Assembly: GCF_001553785.1 (NCBI RefSeq)
Contig: NZ_LOJP01000001.1
Location: 2,706,971 to 2,760,853 of the forward strand
Reading direction: 5' to 3'
DNA from: Actinoplanes sp. TFC3
GTDB lineage: Bacteria > Actinomycetota > Actinomycetes > Mycobacteriales > Micromonosporaceae
DNA length: 53,883 nucleotides
Every line of letters begins with the position of its first letter. Position 1 is the stretch's first letter. The translations under genes were made by a program, and so were the position numbers. The notes under the pieces are model-generated. The model worked only from the letters and a program-made list of their open reading frames with translations, was not told the origin of the DNA and did no database searches. Positions 8,153 through 19,349 of the stretch are shown here, piece after piece.

Positions 8153-8794
8153 TCAGCCCCGCACGAGTCCGGGCAGTTCCACGGCCCGCAGCTGCAGGGT
8201 CGTGAAGTCGCAGTACCAGATGAGCTGGCCGTCCCAGGCCAGGCCGGTGGGGTTGCCGGCCACCGAGTAGCCCGCGATCTCGCGGCGGGCCTCGAGGTCG
8301 TAGACGTTGATGGTGCCACCGGCCTGGTCGGCGTAGATCAGGTAGCTGTCCGAGGCGGTCAGTCCCGCGATCCCGCGACGGACCTGGAAGACGTCGATCA
8401 GGGTCAGCTCGCGGGGGTCGCGCAGCTCCACCAGGTGCAGATCGTCGTAGCCGAGCCAGAGTCCGTGCCGGTTGGCCTCCAGCCCCCGCAGTTTGTGTCC
8501 CGGCCGGGGGTTCGCGATCTCACCGATCTCGCCCCCGTTGCCCGGGTTGACCACCCGGATGCACCGTTGATCGCCGGCCACTTGCAGGAGCAGGCCGTTG
8601 GCGGTGGTGAGGTCGGTCAGCACCCCGGCGCAGGGGATGCGGTGCTGTACCTCGCCGGTAACGGGATCGACCATGATGATCTGCTCGGAGACGGCCTCGG
8701 AGAAGCAGAGGCACTCGCCGAACCACGTCATCCCGCACAGCTTCAGGGCCCGCACCGGGATGTCGCGCACCGTACCCACCGCGAACGGCATCAT
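8153..8794 (-). CDS. Small cytosolic beta-propeller-like protein, paralogue 1 of 3
   Basis: The 213-residue protein is built from about five ~40-residue units, each resembling a propeller blade: LCGMTWFG...SEA...MVDPVTGEV, then TDLTTANGLLLQV, LRGLEANRHGLWLGY, IAGLTASDSYLIYAD and NPTGLAWDGQLIWYCDF. It has no signal peptide. It is about half identical by eye to the gene at 48351 and more distantly related to the one at 41415; all three end in a PTGL-(W/Y)DG-WYCD blade. The repeat style recalls five-bladed propellers such as glutamine cyclotransferases, but I see no catalytic assignment. ATG overlaps the methyltransferase stop (ATGA); a second in-frame ATG follows immediately. The function is unknown; binding of a pathway intermediate or of the enediyne is a hypothesis. 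Confidence 0.85.
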   Translation of the reverse strand: MMPFAVGTVRDIPVRALKLCGMTWFGECLCFSEAVSEQIIMVDPVTGEVQHRIPCAGVLTDLTTANGLLLQVAGDQRCIRVVNPGNGGEIGEIANPRPGHKLRGLEANRHGLWLGYDDLHLVELRDPRELTLIDVFQVRRGIAGLTASDSYLIYADQAGGTINVYDLEARREIAGYSVAGNPTGLAWDGQLIWYCDFTTLQLRAVELPGLVRG

Positions 8795-9687
8795 GCCTCA
8801 CCTCGCCGGACGAAGCCGCATTCAAGACGCCAGTCCCCGGCCAGCCGGATCCCCGCCCGCGCCTTGGGCCGGTGGACCTCGATCCGGATCTGCTCGCCGG
8901 CTGTCACGGCCCGATGGCGTAGGGGCCAGATCCACACCGCCCAATTGCAACCCGGGTACGAGGGAAAGTTCGCCAGCGACACCGAGCCGGTCAGCTCGGC
9001 GGCGAAATACCCGACGATCGCGTGCAGGGTGCCGGCCTGCGCCAGGTGCAGCCGCAGGCTCGGTCTGAGCTGGGTGTTCCCGGTGCCCAGGGCGGAATCG
9101 GCGGCTGCGACGACATCGCTGAGCACCCTCGGTTCACGCTGGAAGAAGTGCAGGTGCGCCGCGGCCTCGACGTGGTCGCAGACCGGGTCCAGCCGGTATC
9201 CGTGGAAGTCATCGCTCCACAGTCCCCAGCCCTCGTGGTCGAACTCGATGGCGGCCAGCCGGGTGATGAGCCGGCGGGGCACCACCCGGCCGCCCGGTTT
9301 GAGCACCCGGCGGGCCACGGCGCGAACGACTTCGGCCATCTCCTCCTCCGGCCCGAGGTTGCCCATCATCTCGGTGACGATCACGTCGGCTCGCTCGGGC
9401 AGGCGTACGGCTCGGGCATCGCCGGCGACCAGCGTGAGCTTCTCTTTCAGCTCGTTCACCTCGATGAGGTGGGCGGCAACGTCGAGCATCTGCGGGTCCG
9501 CCTCGATCGCGTACACGTGCCCGGCGCCGTGGTGCAGGGCGAGCAGGGACAGCGCGAGCGTGCCCGCTCCGACGTCGACGACGATGTCACCGGGGCGCAA
9601 GCTCTGCTGCAGGGCCTGGTCGTAGGCGCGCATCCGTGGTGTGTCCGCCAGCATCGTCTGGTGCATCAGCAGCAATCGCTGGTCCAT
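8791..9687 (-). CDS. PRMT-like SAM-dependent methyltransferase
   Basis: A 298-residue class I methyltransferase with a SAM motif VVDVGAGTLALSLLAL (about 36-51), an acidic ribose-binding motif YAIEADPQMLD, and VTEMMGNLGPEEEM, which corresponds to the double-E loop of protein arginine methyltransferases. A beta-rich C-terminal half with NWAVWIWPLRHR resembles the PRMT barrel. In small-molecule clusters such proteins may methylate amines, guanidines or hydroxyls rather than proteins. The ATG is preceded by GAGGGGA. It begins a three-gene overlapping unit with the propeller protein and the UbiB-like kinase, and follows the SARP gene on the same strand with an 83-bp gap, so cotranscription with the regulator is possible. 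Confidence 0.85.
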   Translation of the reverse strand: MDQRLLLMHQTMLADTPRMRAYDQALQQSLRPGDIVVDVGAGTLALSLLALHHGAGHVYAIEADPQMLDVAAHLIEVNELKEKLTLVAGDARAVRLPERADVIVTEMMGNLGPEEEMAEVVRAVARRVLKPGGRVVPRRLITRLAAIEFDHEGWGLWSDDFHGYRLDPVCDHVEAAAHLHFFQREPRVLSDVVAAADSALGTGNTQLRPSLRLHLAQAGTLHAIVGYFAAELTGSVSLANFPSYPGCNWAVWIWPLRHRAVTAGEQIRIEVHRPKARAGIRLAGDWRLECGFVRRGEA

Positions 9688-9770
9688 AAGGATCCCCTCG
9701 TACGCGGCCGTCGCGTCTAACAGTTTTCGCGAGTACCGGACCGGGCTGTCAAGGCGAGCCAGCAGATTAA

Positions 9771-11585
9771 CTACATGATGCTAAAGTATTGATCACGTCC
9801 GTCGATGACGCCGTCCTCGGACGCACACAGCTCGGCAGCGAGTTTGCGGACCACCGTCAGTTGCCGGAACCGAGGTGTGGCGCCGGCTGGTTCGGCCAGC
9901 AGCAGTGACTTGCGCACCAGCCGGGTCAGCAGGTCCGCAACGTCGACCGGACGCCGCAGCGGAGGGGCGCCGATCCGGGCGAGCGCCTCGAGCCCGAAGT
10001 CCGGTGGCAGGCACGCCAGCCTCGAGATGAGCCACCGCTCGGCCCCGTTCAACGTGGCCAGGCTGCGATTGAGCATGCCGCGTACGGACCAGTGCCGCCC
10101 CGGGTACAACAGCCGCGCCGGGGCCAGGTCGGCCAGTGGCCGGTCGAGCCGCCGGACCAGGGCGGGCAACGGCTCGTCGGCCAGGCAGGCAGCCGCCAGT
10201 TCGAGGGCCAGGGGCAGGCCGTCGAGCCGGTGACACACCTCGCGCACGTGCAGCGCATTGACTTTGCTCAGCCGGAAACCTGGCTGCGCCTCGGCCGCGC
10301 GGCGCAGAAACAGCTCGGCGGCCGGTGCCGAGGCGACCGTCGAGCGAGCCGCCATGGTGGGGATGCCCAGCGGGGTCAGCCGCAGCACCGCCTCGCCGGG
10401 AAGTCCGACCGGTTCCCGCGAGCCGATGAGCAGCGATACCCCCGGCCACTGGGGGAACTGTTGAACTGCCAGCAGCGCGCATGCGTCGGTGAGATGCTCG
10501 GCGTTGTCGAGCACCAGCCAGATTCGCTCGCCGGGGGAGAGGCCTTCGCGCGCCAGCCAGGTCATCAACTCGGCGCGGTCGAGCAGATCTGCGACGTCTG
10601 CGGCGATGACGCGGGCGCCGGACTCGGTGATCCGGGCGAGCGCATGGCGGATCAGCAGCGATTTGCCGGCGCCCGGGGGTCCGGTCACCGTGATCAGCCG
10701 CTGGGTGTCCAGCATGGCCAGCAGGGCGTGCAACTCGTTGTCGCGGTGCAGCAGGGCGACCGGTGGCCCGGAGCCATCGGCATGGTCGTCGGGGGCGGCC
10801 GGAGCGGCGGAATACCCGGCCGGGGATGCCAGCAGCCGCCGGTAGGCCGACCGTAGAGCCGTGCCCGGCTCGACGCCGAGTTCGTGACGCAGAAGCTCAC
10901 GGACCTCGCTGTAATGCCGCAAAGCGGCTGTCCGGCGTCCGGCGCGCTGCAGCGCGGTGAGGAAGTGGGCTTGGCCTCTCTCATCAAGCGGATCGATCAA
11001 AATCAACTGCTGGGCGGTCGACAGCACTTCTTCGGCGCGCTGCATGCCCAGGCCCAGCGCGACATAGCGCCGGGCGGCCTCGGTCCAGCTCGACTGCAGA
11101 TCCACGAGGTCCGAGGGGCGGTGCAACAGCGTGTCCATCTCGCTCAGCGAGGGGTCTTCCCACAGCTTGAGCGCCTCCTTGAGCAGGAGGAAGGCGGAGA
11201 TGTTGTGGTGTGCGGCGTGATACTGCCCGGCCTGGCGGACCAGGGACCGGAAGACCGCCACGTCGCTTTCATGCGGTTCGACGCACAGCATGTAACCGGA
11301 TTCGGTCGACGCGATGACCCCGGTCCGGCGGCGCCGGGGCGCGTCCGGCTCAAGAATCTGGCGTAGCCGGGCGATGTAGGTGTGGATCAGCTGGTTCGCC
11401 CGCCCCGGCGCCGCCGCCCCCCAGACGCCGTCCTGCAGGTCCGCCATGGGTACGCCAACGCCGGCGTGCAGGGCGAGAAGGGCAAGGACCGCGCGTTGCT
11501 TGGCCGGGCCGAGCGGCACCTCGTCGCTGCCACGCCACACCCGGACCGGGCCGAGCACCTGGAACCGTAACCCCGCCCCGGCCAC
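9771..11585 (-). CDS. SARP-family pathway activator (BTAD plus ATPase)
   Basis: A 604-residue Streptomyces antibiotic regulatory protein. The N-terminal OmpR-like winged helix (FQVLGPVRVWRGSDEVPLGP through LIHTYIARLRQILEP) is followed by the bacterial transcriptional activation domain (about 100-245, ending HELGVEPG) and a STAND-type ATPase with Walker A VTGPPGAGKS (K308). It lacks the long C-terminal TPR region of AfsR. The start is a GTG. Codon 6 is a TTA leucine (11570-11568), so translation should depend on the rare bldA tRNA. A TTGAC-N4-GTCAA palindrome lies 22 bp upstream. It probably activates the PKS cassette, whose promoter region carries a direct repeat in SARP geometry. Confidence 0.93.
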   Translation of the reverse strand: MAGAGLRFQVLGPVRVWRGSDEVPLGPAKQRAVLALLALHAGVGVPMADLQDGVWGAAAPGRANQLIHTYIARLRQILEPDAPRRRRTGVIASTESGYMLCVEPHESDVAVFRSLVRQAGQYHAAHHNISAFLLLKEALKLWEDPSLSEMDTLLHRPSDLVDLQSSWTEAARRYVALGLGMQRAEEVLSTAQQLILIDPLDERGQAHFLTALQRAGRRTAALRHYSEVRELLRHELGVEPGTALRSAYRRLLASPAGYSAAPAAPDDHADGSGPPVALLHRDNELHALLAMLDTQRLITVTGPPGAGKSLLIRHALARITESGARVIAADVADLLDRAELMTWLAREGLSPGERIWLVLDNAEHLTDACALLAVQQFPQWPGVSLLIGSREPVGLPGEAVLRLTPLGIPTMAARSTVASAPAAELFLRRAAEAQPGFRLSKVNALHVREVCHRLDGLPLALELAAACLADEPLPALVRRLDRPLADLAPARLLYPGRHWSVRGMLNRSLATLNGAERWLISRLACLPPDFGLEALARIGAPPLRRPVDVADLLTRLVRKSLLLAEPAGATPRFRQLTVVRKLAAELCASEDGVIDGRDQYFSIM

Positions 11586-11798
11586 ACCGATTCACACCCG
11601 CTCCCCTTGACTGCTGTCAAATACATTGGGTGAGGGTGACAGTACAGAATGTTCGTCGATGCATCGAGGAGCGCCGACGGGGCATCCAGCAAGCAGCGAC
11701 ATATCGCCGCATCGCTCCGAGGCGGCCGGTAACTATATTAATATGAAGCTTATTACGGGGCGTCTTATCGGGTGACGACGAATGATGGTGGTGGTGTC
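11586..11798. promoter_or_regulatory. Divergent promoter region between SARP and clpC
   Basis: The 213-bp region is AT-richer than its surroundings. It holds a TTGAC-TGCT-GTCAA palindrome (11607-11620) next to the SARP start and an ATATTAATAT palindrome around 11735-11744 on the clpC side, followed by GAAGCTTATTA. The first could be an operator for the regulator; the second may belong to a clpC promoter. No CtsR heptad repeat was recognised. Confidence 0.45.
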
Positions 11799-14303
<2,505 letters not shown>

Positions 14304-14310
14304 CCCGCTC

Positions 14311-14346
14311 CGGAGTGGCTGTGGTCGTCCGGGCCACGCCACTCCG
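14311..14346 (+). terminator. Hairpin terminator after clpC
   Basis: CGGAGTGGC pairs with GCCACTCCG around a GC-rich loop that contains an additional GTGG/CCAC stem, beginning 8 bp after the clpC stop. There is no U-tract, as is common in actinomycetes. It separates clpC from the convergent AraC gene. Confidence 0.7.
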
Positions 14347-14356
14347 CCGGGACCGG

Positions 14357-15172
14357 TCAGACCAGCCGCAGCAGGCGCTGCCCGGGCACCTTGTTCTGCA
14401 GGGTATCGGCGAGCAGCCGCACCGGCTCGGCCGCCAGGATCGGCCGATCGGTTGCGGCGGGGACGCGCATCAGCGGACGTACCACCGCTGGGAGCCATAC
14501 CGGCGCGGCGACCGACAGCCGCGCCATGCCGACCCGGTAGCTGCCCGGCTCGTCATCGATCAGGGCCGACGTCGCCGGCCACCGCCCGGCTAGCTGCAGC
14601 ATCCGCACCTGGTACGTGCCGGGGGCGAGGGGCGACGACACCTGCCACACCGAGCACCGGGCGTCGGCCGTTCCCCAGCGAACCGGACGCCCATCGGGTT
14701 CCAACGGCCGGAACTCGCTGAGCATCATGCCGGTCTCGGCCGGGCGCCAGGTCGCGCCCCAGCTCGGGCGGTCGGCGACATCCGTTTGCTGGCCCCCGAT
14801 GAGCAGGCCGTCCAGCCGGTGCGCCAGGTGCCGGAAGCGCTCGGGCGGCAAACCGACGAGCCGGCGGAACTGCGTGGTGAAGGTGCCCACGCTGGTGTAG
14901 CCGACGCTGGCACTGATGATTGCGACACTTGACCGGCTCCGGGTGAGCAACTGCCGGGCCCGGGCCATGCGGAGCGCGGCAAGGAATCGCGCTGGGGTCT
15001 CACCGGTGATGGCCCGGAAGACCCGGTGGAAATGGTGGGGGCTGAACGATGCGGTACGCGCGAGGTCAACCAGTCGCAGCGGCGCACAGAGATCCGCTCG
15101 CATCTGCGCGATCGCCCGTTCGACGGCATCGACATTGTGGCGCGAGCCCGGCACTTTAATCGAAACAGACAT
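14357..15172 (-). CDS. AraC-family transcriptional regulator
   Basis: A 271-residue regulator with the AraC double helix-turn-helix at the N-terminus (about 15-115): LVDLARTASFSPHHFHRVFRAITGETPARFL, then IISASVGYTSVGTFTTQFRRLVGLPPERFR. The C-terminal ~150 residues form an unassigned domain that could bind an effector (RMLQLAGRWPAT, SYRVGMARLSVA). The ATG begins MSVSIKVPG. It is divergent from the PKS cassette, with 279 bp between the starts, so it may regulate the cassette, itself, or both. Confidence 0.9.
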   Translation of the reverse strand: MSVSIKVPGSRHNVDAVERAIAQMRADLCAPLRLVDLARTASFSPHHFHRVFRAITGETPARFLAALRMARARQLLTRSRSSVAIISASVGYTSVGTFTTQFRRLVGLPPERFRHLAHRLDGLLIGGQQTDVADRPSWGATWRPAETGMMLSEFRPLEPDGRPVRWGTADARCSVWQVSSPLAPGTYQVRMLQLAGRWPATSALIDDEPGSYRVGMARLSVAAPVWLPAVVRPLMRVPAATDRPILAAEPVRLLADTLQNKVPGQRLLRLV

Positions 15173-15388
15173 AAGTAGTCCTCGCTGTCGGGAGATCCAC
15201 GGACATCTTCGCCGAGTGTGCGTTTACAGTCTTGAATTACTCTTGATTTTCATATAGCGAATGATGTTTGGATGTCGAGTCACAGTGGACGGTTCTGTTC
15301 GCTGTGACGGGCATCCGACAGAGCAATCTCAGAGAATGCCGCGCCGGGGAACTCGGCGATTATGGGTGGGGCGCTGAGCGGGGCGCCC

Positions 15389-15435
15389 TTGACATCCAGC
15401 CCATTCATCCGGCTGCTGCGAGCCATTCATTGACA
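15389..15435 (+). promoter_or_regulatory. Putative SARP operator and promoter region of the enediyne PKS cassette
   Basis: CCATTCAT occurs at 15401-15408 and again at 15423-15430, exactly 22 bp apart, which is two helical turns and matches known SARP direct-repeat geometry (11- or 22-bp periodicity). TTGACA hexamers lie at 15389 and 15430. The ATG of the first cassette gene follows at 15452 after GGAGAATC. A SARP gene lies 4 kb away. Binding and the exact promoter are inferred. Confidence 0.6.
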
Positions 15436-15451
15436 GTTTTTTTGGAGAATC

Positions 15452-16420
15452 ATGTCTGCTGCCTGGTTGTCACTGAGACGTCGGCTGCTCACCCCGGCCG
15501 CCCGCGAAGCGGACCTGATGCATCGCGGTTTCCGGATCAAGGATGCCGCGGCTCGCACCGTACTCGAGACGGCCGGCCGGACATTTCTGCAGGGATTTGC
15601 GAAAGCGGCCGGAACCGTCTCACCGGCCGCGGCGCACTCCGGGTTGGAGCAGGTGGAAAGGCCGGTCCGGGGGTTCGCCTATGAAGGTGCGGCAATGGCG
15701 TACGCGCTGTTAGCCGGGTTGGGCTCCGGGCCGGGCCTGCCCGCCTTTCTGACCGGCCCGGCCGAGCGGCACACCTACATGGTGCACGTCGGCGCCGGCT
15801 GGGCGATGGCACGGCTGCCCCGGTTCCGCTGGCCCCGCATCACCCCACCTGACCCGCTGCTGCGCTGGCTGGCCCTCGACGGATTCGGTTTCCATCAGGC
15901 GTACTTCCACACCGAGCGGTATGTGCGGCGGCAATATCAGCATGCGCCAGGGTTTTGGCCCTCGCCGTGGCGCGGCACCTACTGCGCCCAGGTCGTCGAC
16001 CAAGGGATCGGCCGCGCCCTGTGGTTCGTCGAAGGCGCCGACCCCGCCGCCGTTGCCGATGTGATCGAACGGTTCCCCGCCGGACGCCGGTCCGACTTGT
16101 ACAGCGGTGCGGGACTCGCGGCGACGTACGCCACCGGGGCCAGCCGCGCAGAGCTCACCGCGTTCCGCGATCGCGCCGGGCACCATCACCCGGCCGTCGC
16201 CCAGGGCTCGGCCTTTGCCGCGAAGGCGCGCCTGCTGGCCGGCACCCAGACCGAAGCCACAGCGCAGGCCACCGAGGTGCTCTGCGGCCTGACCCCGGCC
16301 GAAGCCGCCGACGTCACCGATCAGGCCCTGCTCGACCTGCCGGGCGACGGGAGCCGACCGGCGTTCGCCGTGTGGCGGGATCGCATCTCCCTCCGGTTGG
16401 CACCCTCAGGAAGGTTCTGA
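15452..16420 (+). CDS. DUF1702 enediyne cassette protein (E3/UnbL type)
   Basis: The 322-residue soluble protein begins the conserved enediyne PKS cassette. The DUF1702 signature VERPVRGFAYEGAAMAYALL is at about 69-88, followed by WLALDGFGFHQAYFH and the QVVDQGIGRALWFVEGADP segment. DUF1702 proteins accompany enediyne synthases almost invariably, but their biochemical role is unknown to me. The ATG has GGAGAATC directly upstream. Codon 87 is TTA (15710-15712), so the first gene of the cassette carries a bldA checkpoint in addition to the one in the SARP gene. The next gene, unbV, starts 2 bp after this stop. Confidence 0.93.
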   Translation: MSAAWLSLRRRLLTPAAREADLMHRGFRIKDAAARTVLETAGRTFLQGFAKAAGTVSPAAAHSGLEQVERPVRGFAYEGAAMAYALLAGLGSGPGLPAFLTGPAERHTYMVHVGAGWAMARLPRFRWPRITPPDPLLRWLALDGFGFHQAYFHTERYVRRQYQHAPGFWPSPWRGTYCAQVVDQGIGRALWFVEGADPAAVADVIERFPAGRRSDLYSGAGLAATYATGASRAELTAFRDRAGHHHPAVAQGSAFAAKARLLAGTQTEATAQATEVLCGLTPAEAADVTDQALLDLPGDGSRPAFAVWRDRISLRLAPSGRF

Positions 16421-16422
16421 CG

Positions 16423-18369
16423 ATGGTATGGACACGTGACCTGCTCCGGCGGCAGGCGGCGGGGGTCGTGGCGCTGCTGCTCATCATCGGCATGTACGTC
16501 GTGGCACACACGCCCCAGGCTTCCGCCGCGGACCGTCAGGACGCCGCGCAGCGCTACCGCTTCGACCCGCTGTCGATCGACCTGCCCGGCGGGTTTCCCC
16601 AGCAGACGATCAGGAAGGTGAACGGCAAGTACTCCGGCATCGCCGCCTGGATCTCCTCGGTGGGGGCCGGTATCGCGATGAACGACATCGACGGTGACGG
16701 GCTGGCCAACGACCTCTGCGTCACCGATGTCCGCACCGACCGGGTGTTCGTCACCCCTGTACCGGGGGGCCGGGAGAACCGCTACCCGGCGTTCGCCCTC
16801 GACACCGGTGCCCTGCCGATGAACGCAGCCATCGCGCCGATGGGCTGCGTACCCGGCGACTTCAACGAAGACGGCCGGATGGACCTGCTGGTGTACTGGT
16901 GGGGCCGGACCCCCGTGCTGTTCCTGGCCGAGCCCGCAACCAGCCGGCCGAGTGCCGCCGCTTTCCGGCCCACCGAGGTGGTCGCCCCGCGTACGGGCTC
17001 GGACGGCACCTACGCCGGGGCCCAGTGGAACACCAACTCGGTGTCGGTGGCGGACTTCGACGGCGACGGCCACGAGGACATCTACATCGGCAACTACTTC
17101 CCGGACAGCCCGGTGCTCGACGACACGATCGACGGCGGGGTCTCGATGAACCTGTCGATGTCCGACGCCCACAACGGCGGAGCCGATCACGTGCTGCTGC
17201 ACACCGGCGCGGCGGACAGCGCCTCGTACACCGATCAGGGCGCCGTGCTGCCGGACAAGCTGTCGCGGGGCTGGACCCTCGCGTCCAGCGCGACAGACCT
17301 CGACGGCGACCAGCTCCCCGAGCTGTACATCGCCAACGACTTCGGGCCCGATGGTCTGCTGGTCAACCGTTCCACCCCCGGGCACGTGGTGTTCCAGCCG
17401 GCCACCGGCAAGGACAGCCGGGCGCTGACCCCCAAGTCGAAGCGGCTGGGCCACGACTCGTTCAAGGGGATGGGGGTGGACGTCGCCGATCTCGACGAAG
17501 ACGGCCTCTACGACATGTACGTCGGCAACATCACCACCTCCTTCGGCATCCAGGAAAGCAACTTCGCCTTCGTCAACACCGCTGCCGACAACGCCGACCT
17601 GCAGCGTCGTTTGCGTAGCGGGGAGGCGCCGTTCCACGACCGCAGCTCCCAGCTCAACCTCGCCTGGAGCGGCTGGAGCTGGGACGTCAAGGTCGCCGAC
17701 TTCACCAACAGCGGCGTACCGGACATCGTGCAGACTGCCGGTTTCGTCAAAGGCACCGTCAACCGCTGGGCGCAGTTGCAGGAGCTCGCCACCGCGAACG
17801 ACACCCTGCTGTCGAACCCGACCTGGTGGCCGCACGTACGCCAGGGCGACGACCTCGCCGGTGGCCAGCATCTGTTGTTCCACAGCCGGATGCCCGACGG
17901 GCGCTATGCCGACCTGAGTCCCCGGCTGGGCCTGAACATCCCGGTGCCGACCCGGGGCATCGCCATCGGCGACGCCGACGGCGACGGCCGGCTCGACATG
18001 GCCGTCGCTCGGCAGTGGGACACCCCGATCTTCTACCACAACAGCAGCCCCGGCACCGGTGCGTTCCTGGGTCTGCGGCTGCGCCACGAGGCCAGCGCCG
18101 GAACGACCGGTTCACCGGCCGTGGGCGCCGAGGTCCGGGTCACCACGCCCGACGGACGGGTGCTGCTGGGCCATGTCGATGGCGGCAGCGGGCACTCCGG
18201 CAAGCGGTCCTTCGACGTCGTCATCGGGCTGGGACAGGTGAGCACACCGGTCACCGCGGACATCGCCTGGCGGGACCGCACCGGCACGGCACACCGCCAG
18301 CAGGTGACGCTGGCCCCGGGCTGGCACACCTTGTCGCTCGGCACCCAGGCTCGGGAGGAGCAGTCATGA
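16423..18369 (+). CDS. unbV: UnbV: exported FG-GAP/ASPIC repeat protein of the enediyne cassette
   Basis: A 648-residue protein with an N-terminal signal or anchor segment (about 11-35, AAGVVALLLIIGMYVVAH, then TPQASA). The body contains at least six calcium-loop FG-GAP/VCBS-like repeats with DxDGDG cores, such as DIDGDGLANDLCV, DFDGDGHEDIYIG and DADGDGRLDMAVA. The end (about 545-645) is an ASPIC/UnbV domain with VGAEVRVTTPDGRVLLGHV. The protein probably folds as an extracytoplasmic beta-propeller. UnbV is one of the conserved companions of PKSE, of unknown function. I start at the ATG with AGGAAGG upstream; longer frames overlap the DUF1702 gene. The stop overlaps unbU as ATGA. Confidence 0.93.
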   Translation: MVWTRDLLRRQAAGVVALLLIIGMYVVAHTPQASAADRQDAAQRYRFDPLSIDLPGGFPQQTIRKVNGKYSGIAAWISSVGAGIAMNDIDGDGLANDLCVTDVRTDRVFVTPVPGGRENRYPAFALDTGALPMNAAIAPMGCVPGDFNEDGRMDLLVYWWGRTPVLFLAEPATSRPSAAAFRPTEVVAPRTGSDGTYAGAQWNTNSVSVADFDGDGHEDIYIGNYFPDSPVLDDTIDGGVSMNLSMSDAHNGGADHVLLHTGAADSASYTDQGAVLPDKLSRGWTLASSATDLDGDQLPELYIANDFGPDGLLVNRSTPGHVVFQPATGKDSRALTPKSKRLGHDSFKGMGVDVADLDEDGLYDMYVGNITTSFGIQESNFAFVNTAADNADLQRRLRSGEAPFHDRSSQLNLAWSGWSWDVKVADFTNSGVPDIVQTAGFVKGTVNRWAQLQELATANDTLLSNPTWWPHVRQGDDLAGGQHLLFHSRMPDGRYADLSPRLGLNIPVPTRGIAIGDADGDGRLDMAVARQWDTPIFYHNSSPGTGAFLGLRLRHEASAGTTGSPAVGAEVRVTTPDGRVLLGHVDGGSGHSGKRSFDVVIGLGQVSTPVTADIAWRDRTGTAHRQQVTLAPGWHTLSLGTQAREEQS

Positions 18370-19349
18370 GCAGCACCACACCGCGCGATCCGCGCATCAT
18401 CGCGCTGCGCAACTTCGCGATCTCCATCACTGTGCTCAACATCTTCGGATACGCGGTGCTCGGCTTCGAGCAGGCGGCCGCCTGGCCGGTGGTCGCGCTG
18501 CTGGTGGCGTACGGGATGGAACTCGGTCTGGAAGTGATCGGAGCCCGCGCCGAACGACGGCCACCACGCTTCACCGGACGCGGCCTGCGCGGCTGGATCG
18601 AGTTCCTGTATCCGGCGCACATCACCGCGCTGGCCGTCAACATGCTGCTGTACACCAATGACCGGCTGCTCGTCACCCTGTTCGGCGTGATGGTGGCAAT
18701 CAGCGGCAAATGGCTGCTGCGGGTCCCGGTCAACAACCGGCTCCGGCATTTCATGAACCCGTCGAACTTCGGCATCACCACGGTGCTGCTGCTGTTCCCC
18801 TGGGTGTCGATCGCTCCGCCGTACGAGTTCACCGAATACCTGCACGGCTGGCTCGACTGGCTGGTACCGGCCATCATCGTCACCTTCGGCACCATGCTCA
18901 ACGGCATGCTGACCAAGCGACTGTGGCTGATCAGCGGCTGGCTCGGCGTTTTCGTGCTGCAGGCGCTCTTCCGGGGCCTGGTGCTGGACACCTCGATCCC
19001 GGCGGCGCTGGGCACCATGACCGGCGTGGCGTTCGTGTTGTTCACCAACTACATGATCACCGACCCGGGTACGACCCCGATGCGGCCGGCGGCGCAGGTG
19101 GCGTTCGGTGGATCGGTGGCGCTGGTGTACGGCGTGCTGACCGGCATGTCGGTGGTCTACGGGCTGTTCTTCGCCACCACCATCACCTGTCTCGGCCGGG
19201 GCGTCTTCCTGTGGGTGGCGCACGCAATGGCCGTACGCCGTACCGCGGCCCAGACGGCCACCGGCGCAGCGACCGCGCCCAGCGAGTGGAGTCCCGCGCT
19301 TGCCGCAGCCGACGGCAACGCGCCGCACCGCGAGGCGGTCCGGGCGTGA
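18366..19349 (+). CDS. unbU: UnbU: polytopic membrane protein of the enediyne cassette
   Basis: The 327-residue integral membrane protein has roughly eight hydrophobic segments, for example WPVVALLVAYGMELGLEVIG, AHITALAVNMLLY and GSVALVYGVLTGMSVVYGLF. The MNPSNFGITTVLLL and FTNYMITDPGTTP segments resemble the flavin-attachment neighbourhood of RnfD/NqrB electron-transport subunits. UnbU is conserved with PKSE in enediyne clusters; a redox or transport role is inferred from the RnfD likeness. ATG overlaps the unbV stop and the stop overlaps the PKSE GTG start, so the genes are translationally coupled. The C-terminal ~30 residues are cytosolic and variable. Confidence 0.93.
   Translation: MSSTTPRDPRIIALRNFAISITVLNIFGYAVLGFEQAAAWPVVALLVAYGMELGLEVIGARAERRPPRFTGRGLRGWIEFLYPAHITALAVNMLLYTNDRLLVTLFGVMVAISGKWLLRVPVNNRLRHFMNPSNFGITTVLLLFPWVSIAPPYEFTEYLHGWLDWLVPAIIVTFGTMLNGMLTKRLWLISGWLGVFVLQALFRGLVLDTSIPAALGTMTGVAFVLFTNYMITDPGTTPMRPAAQVAFGGSVALVYGVLTGMSVVYGLFFATTITCLGRGVFLWVAHAMAVRRTAAQTATGAATAPSEWSPALAAADGNAPHREAVRA

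Noticed and set aside
16321..18087. Minus-strand open frame opposite unbV
   Set aside because: The plus strand has repeated DxDGDG loops and a signal segment; the antisense frame is a compositional artefact.
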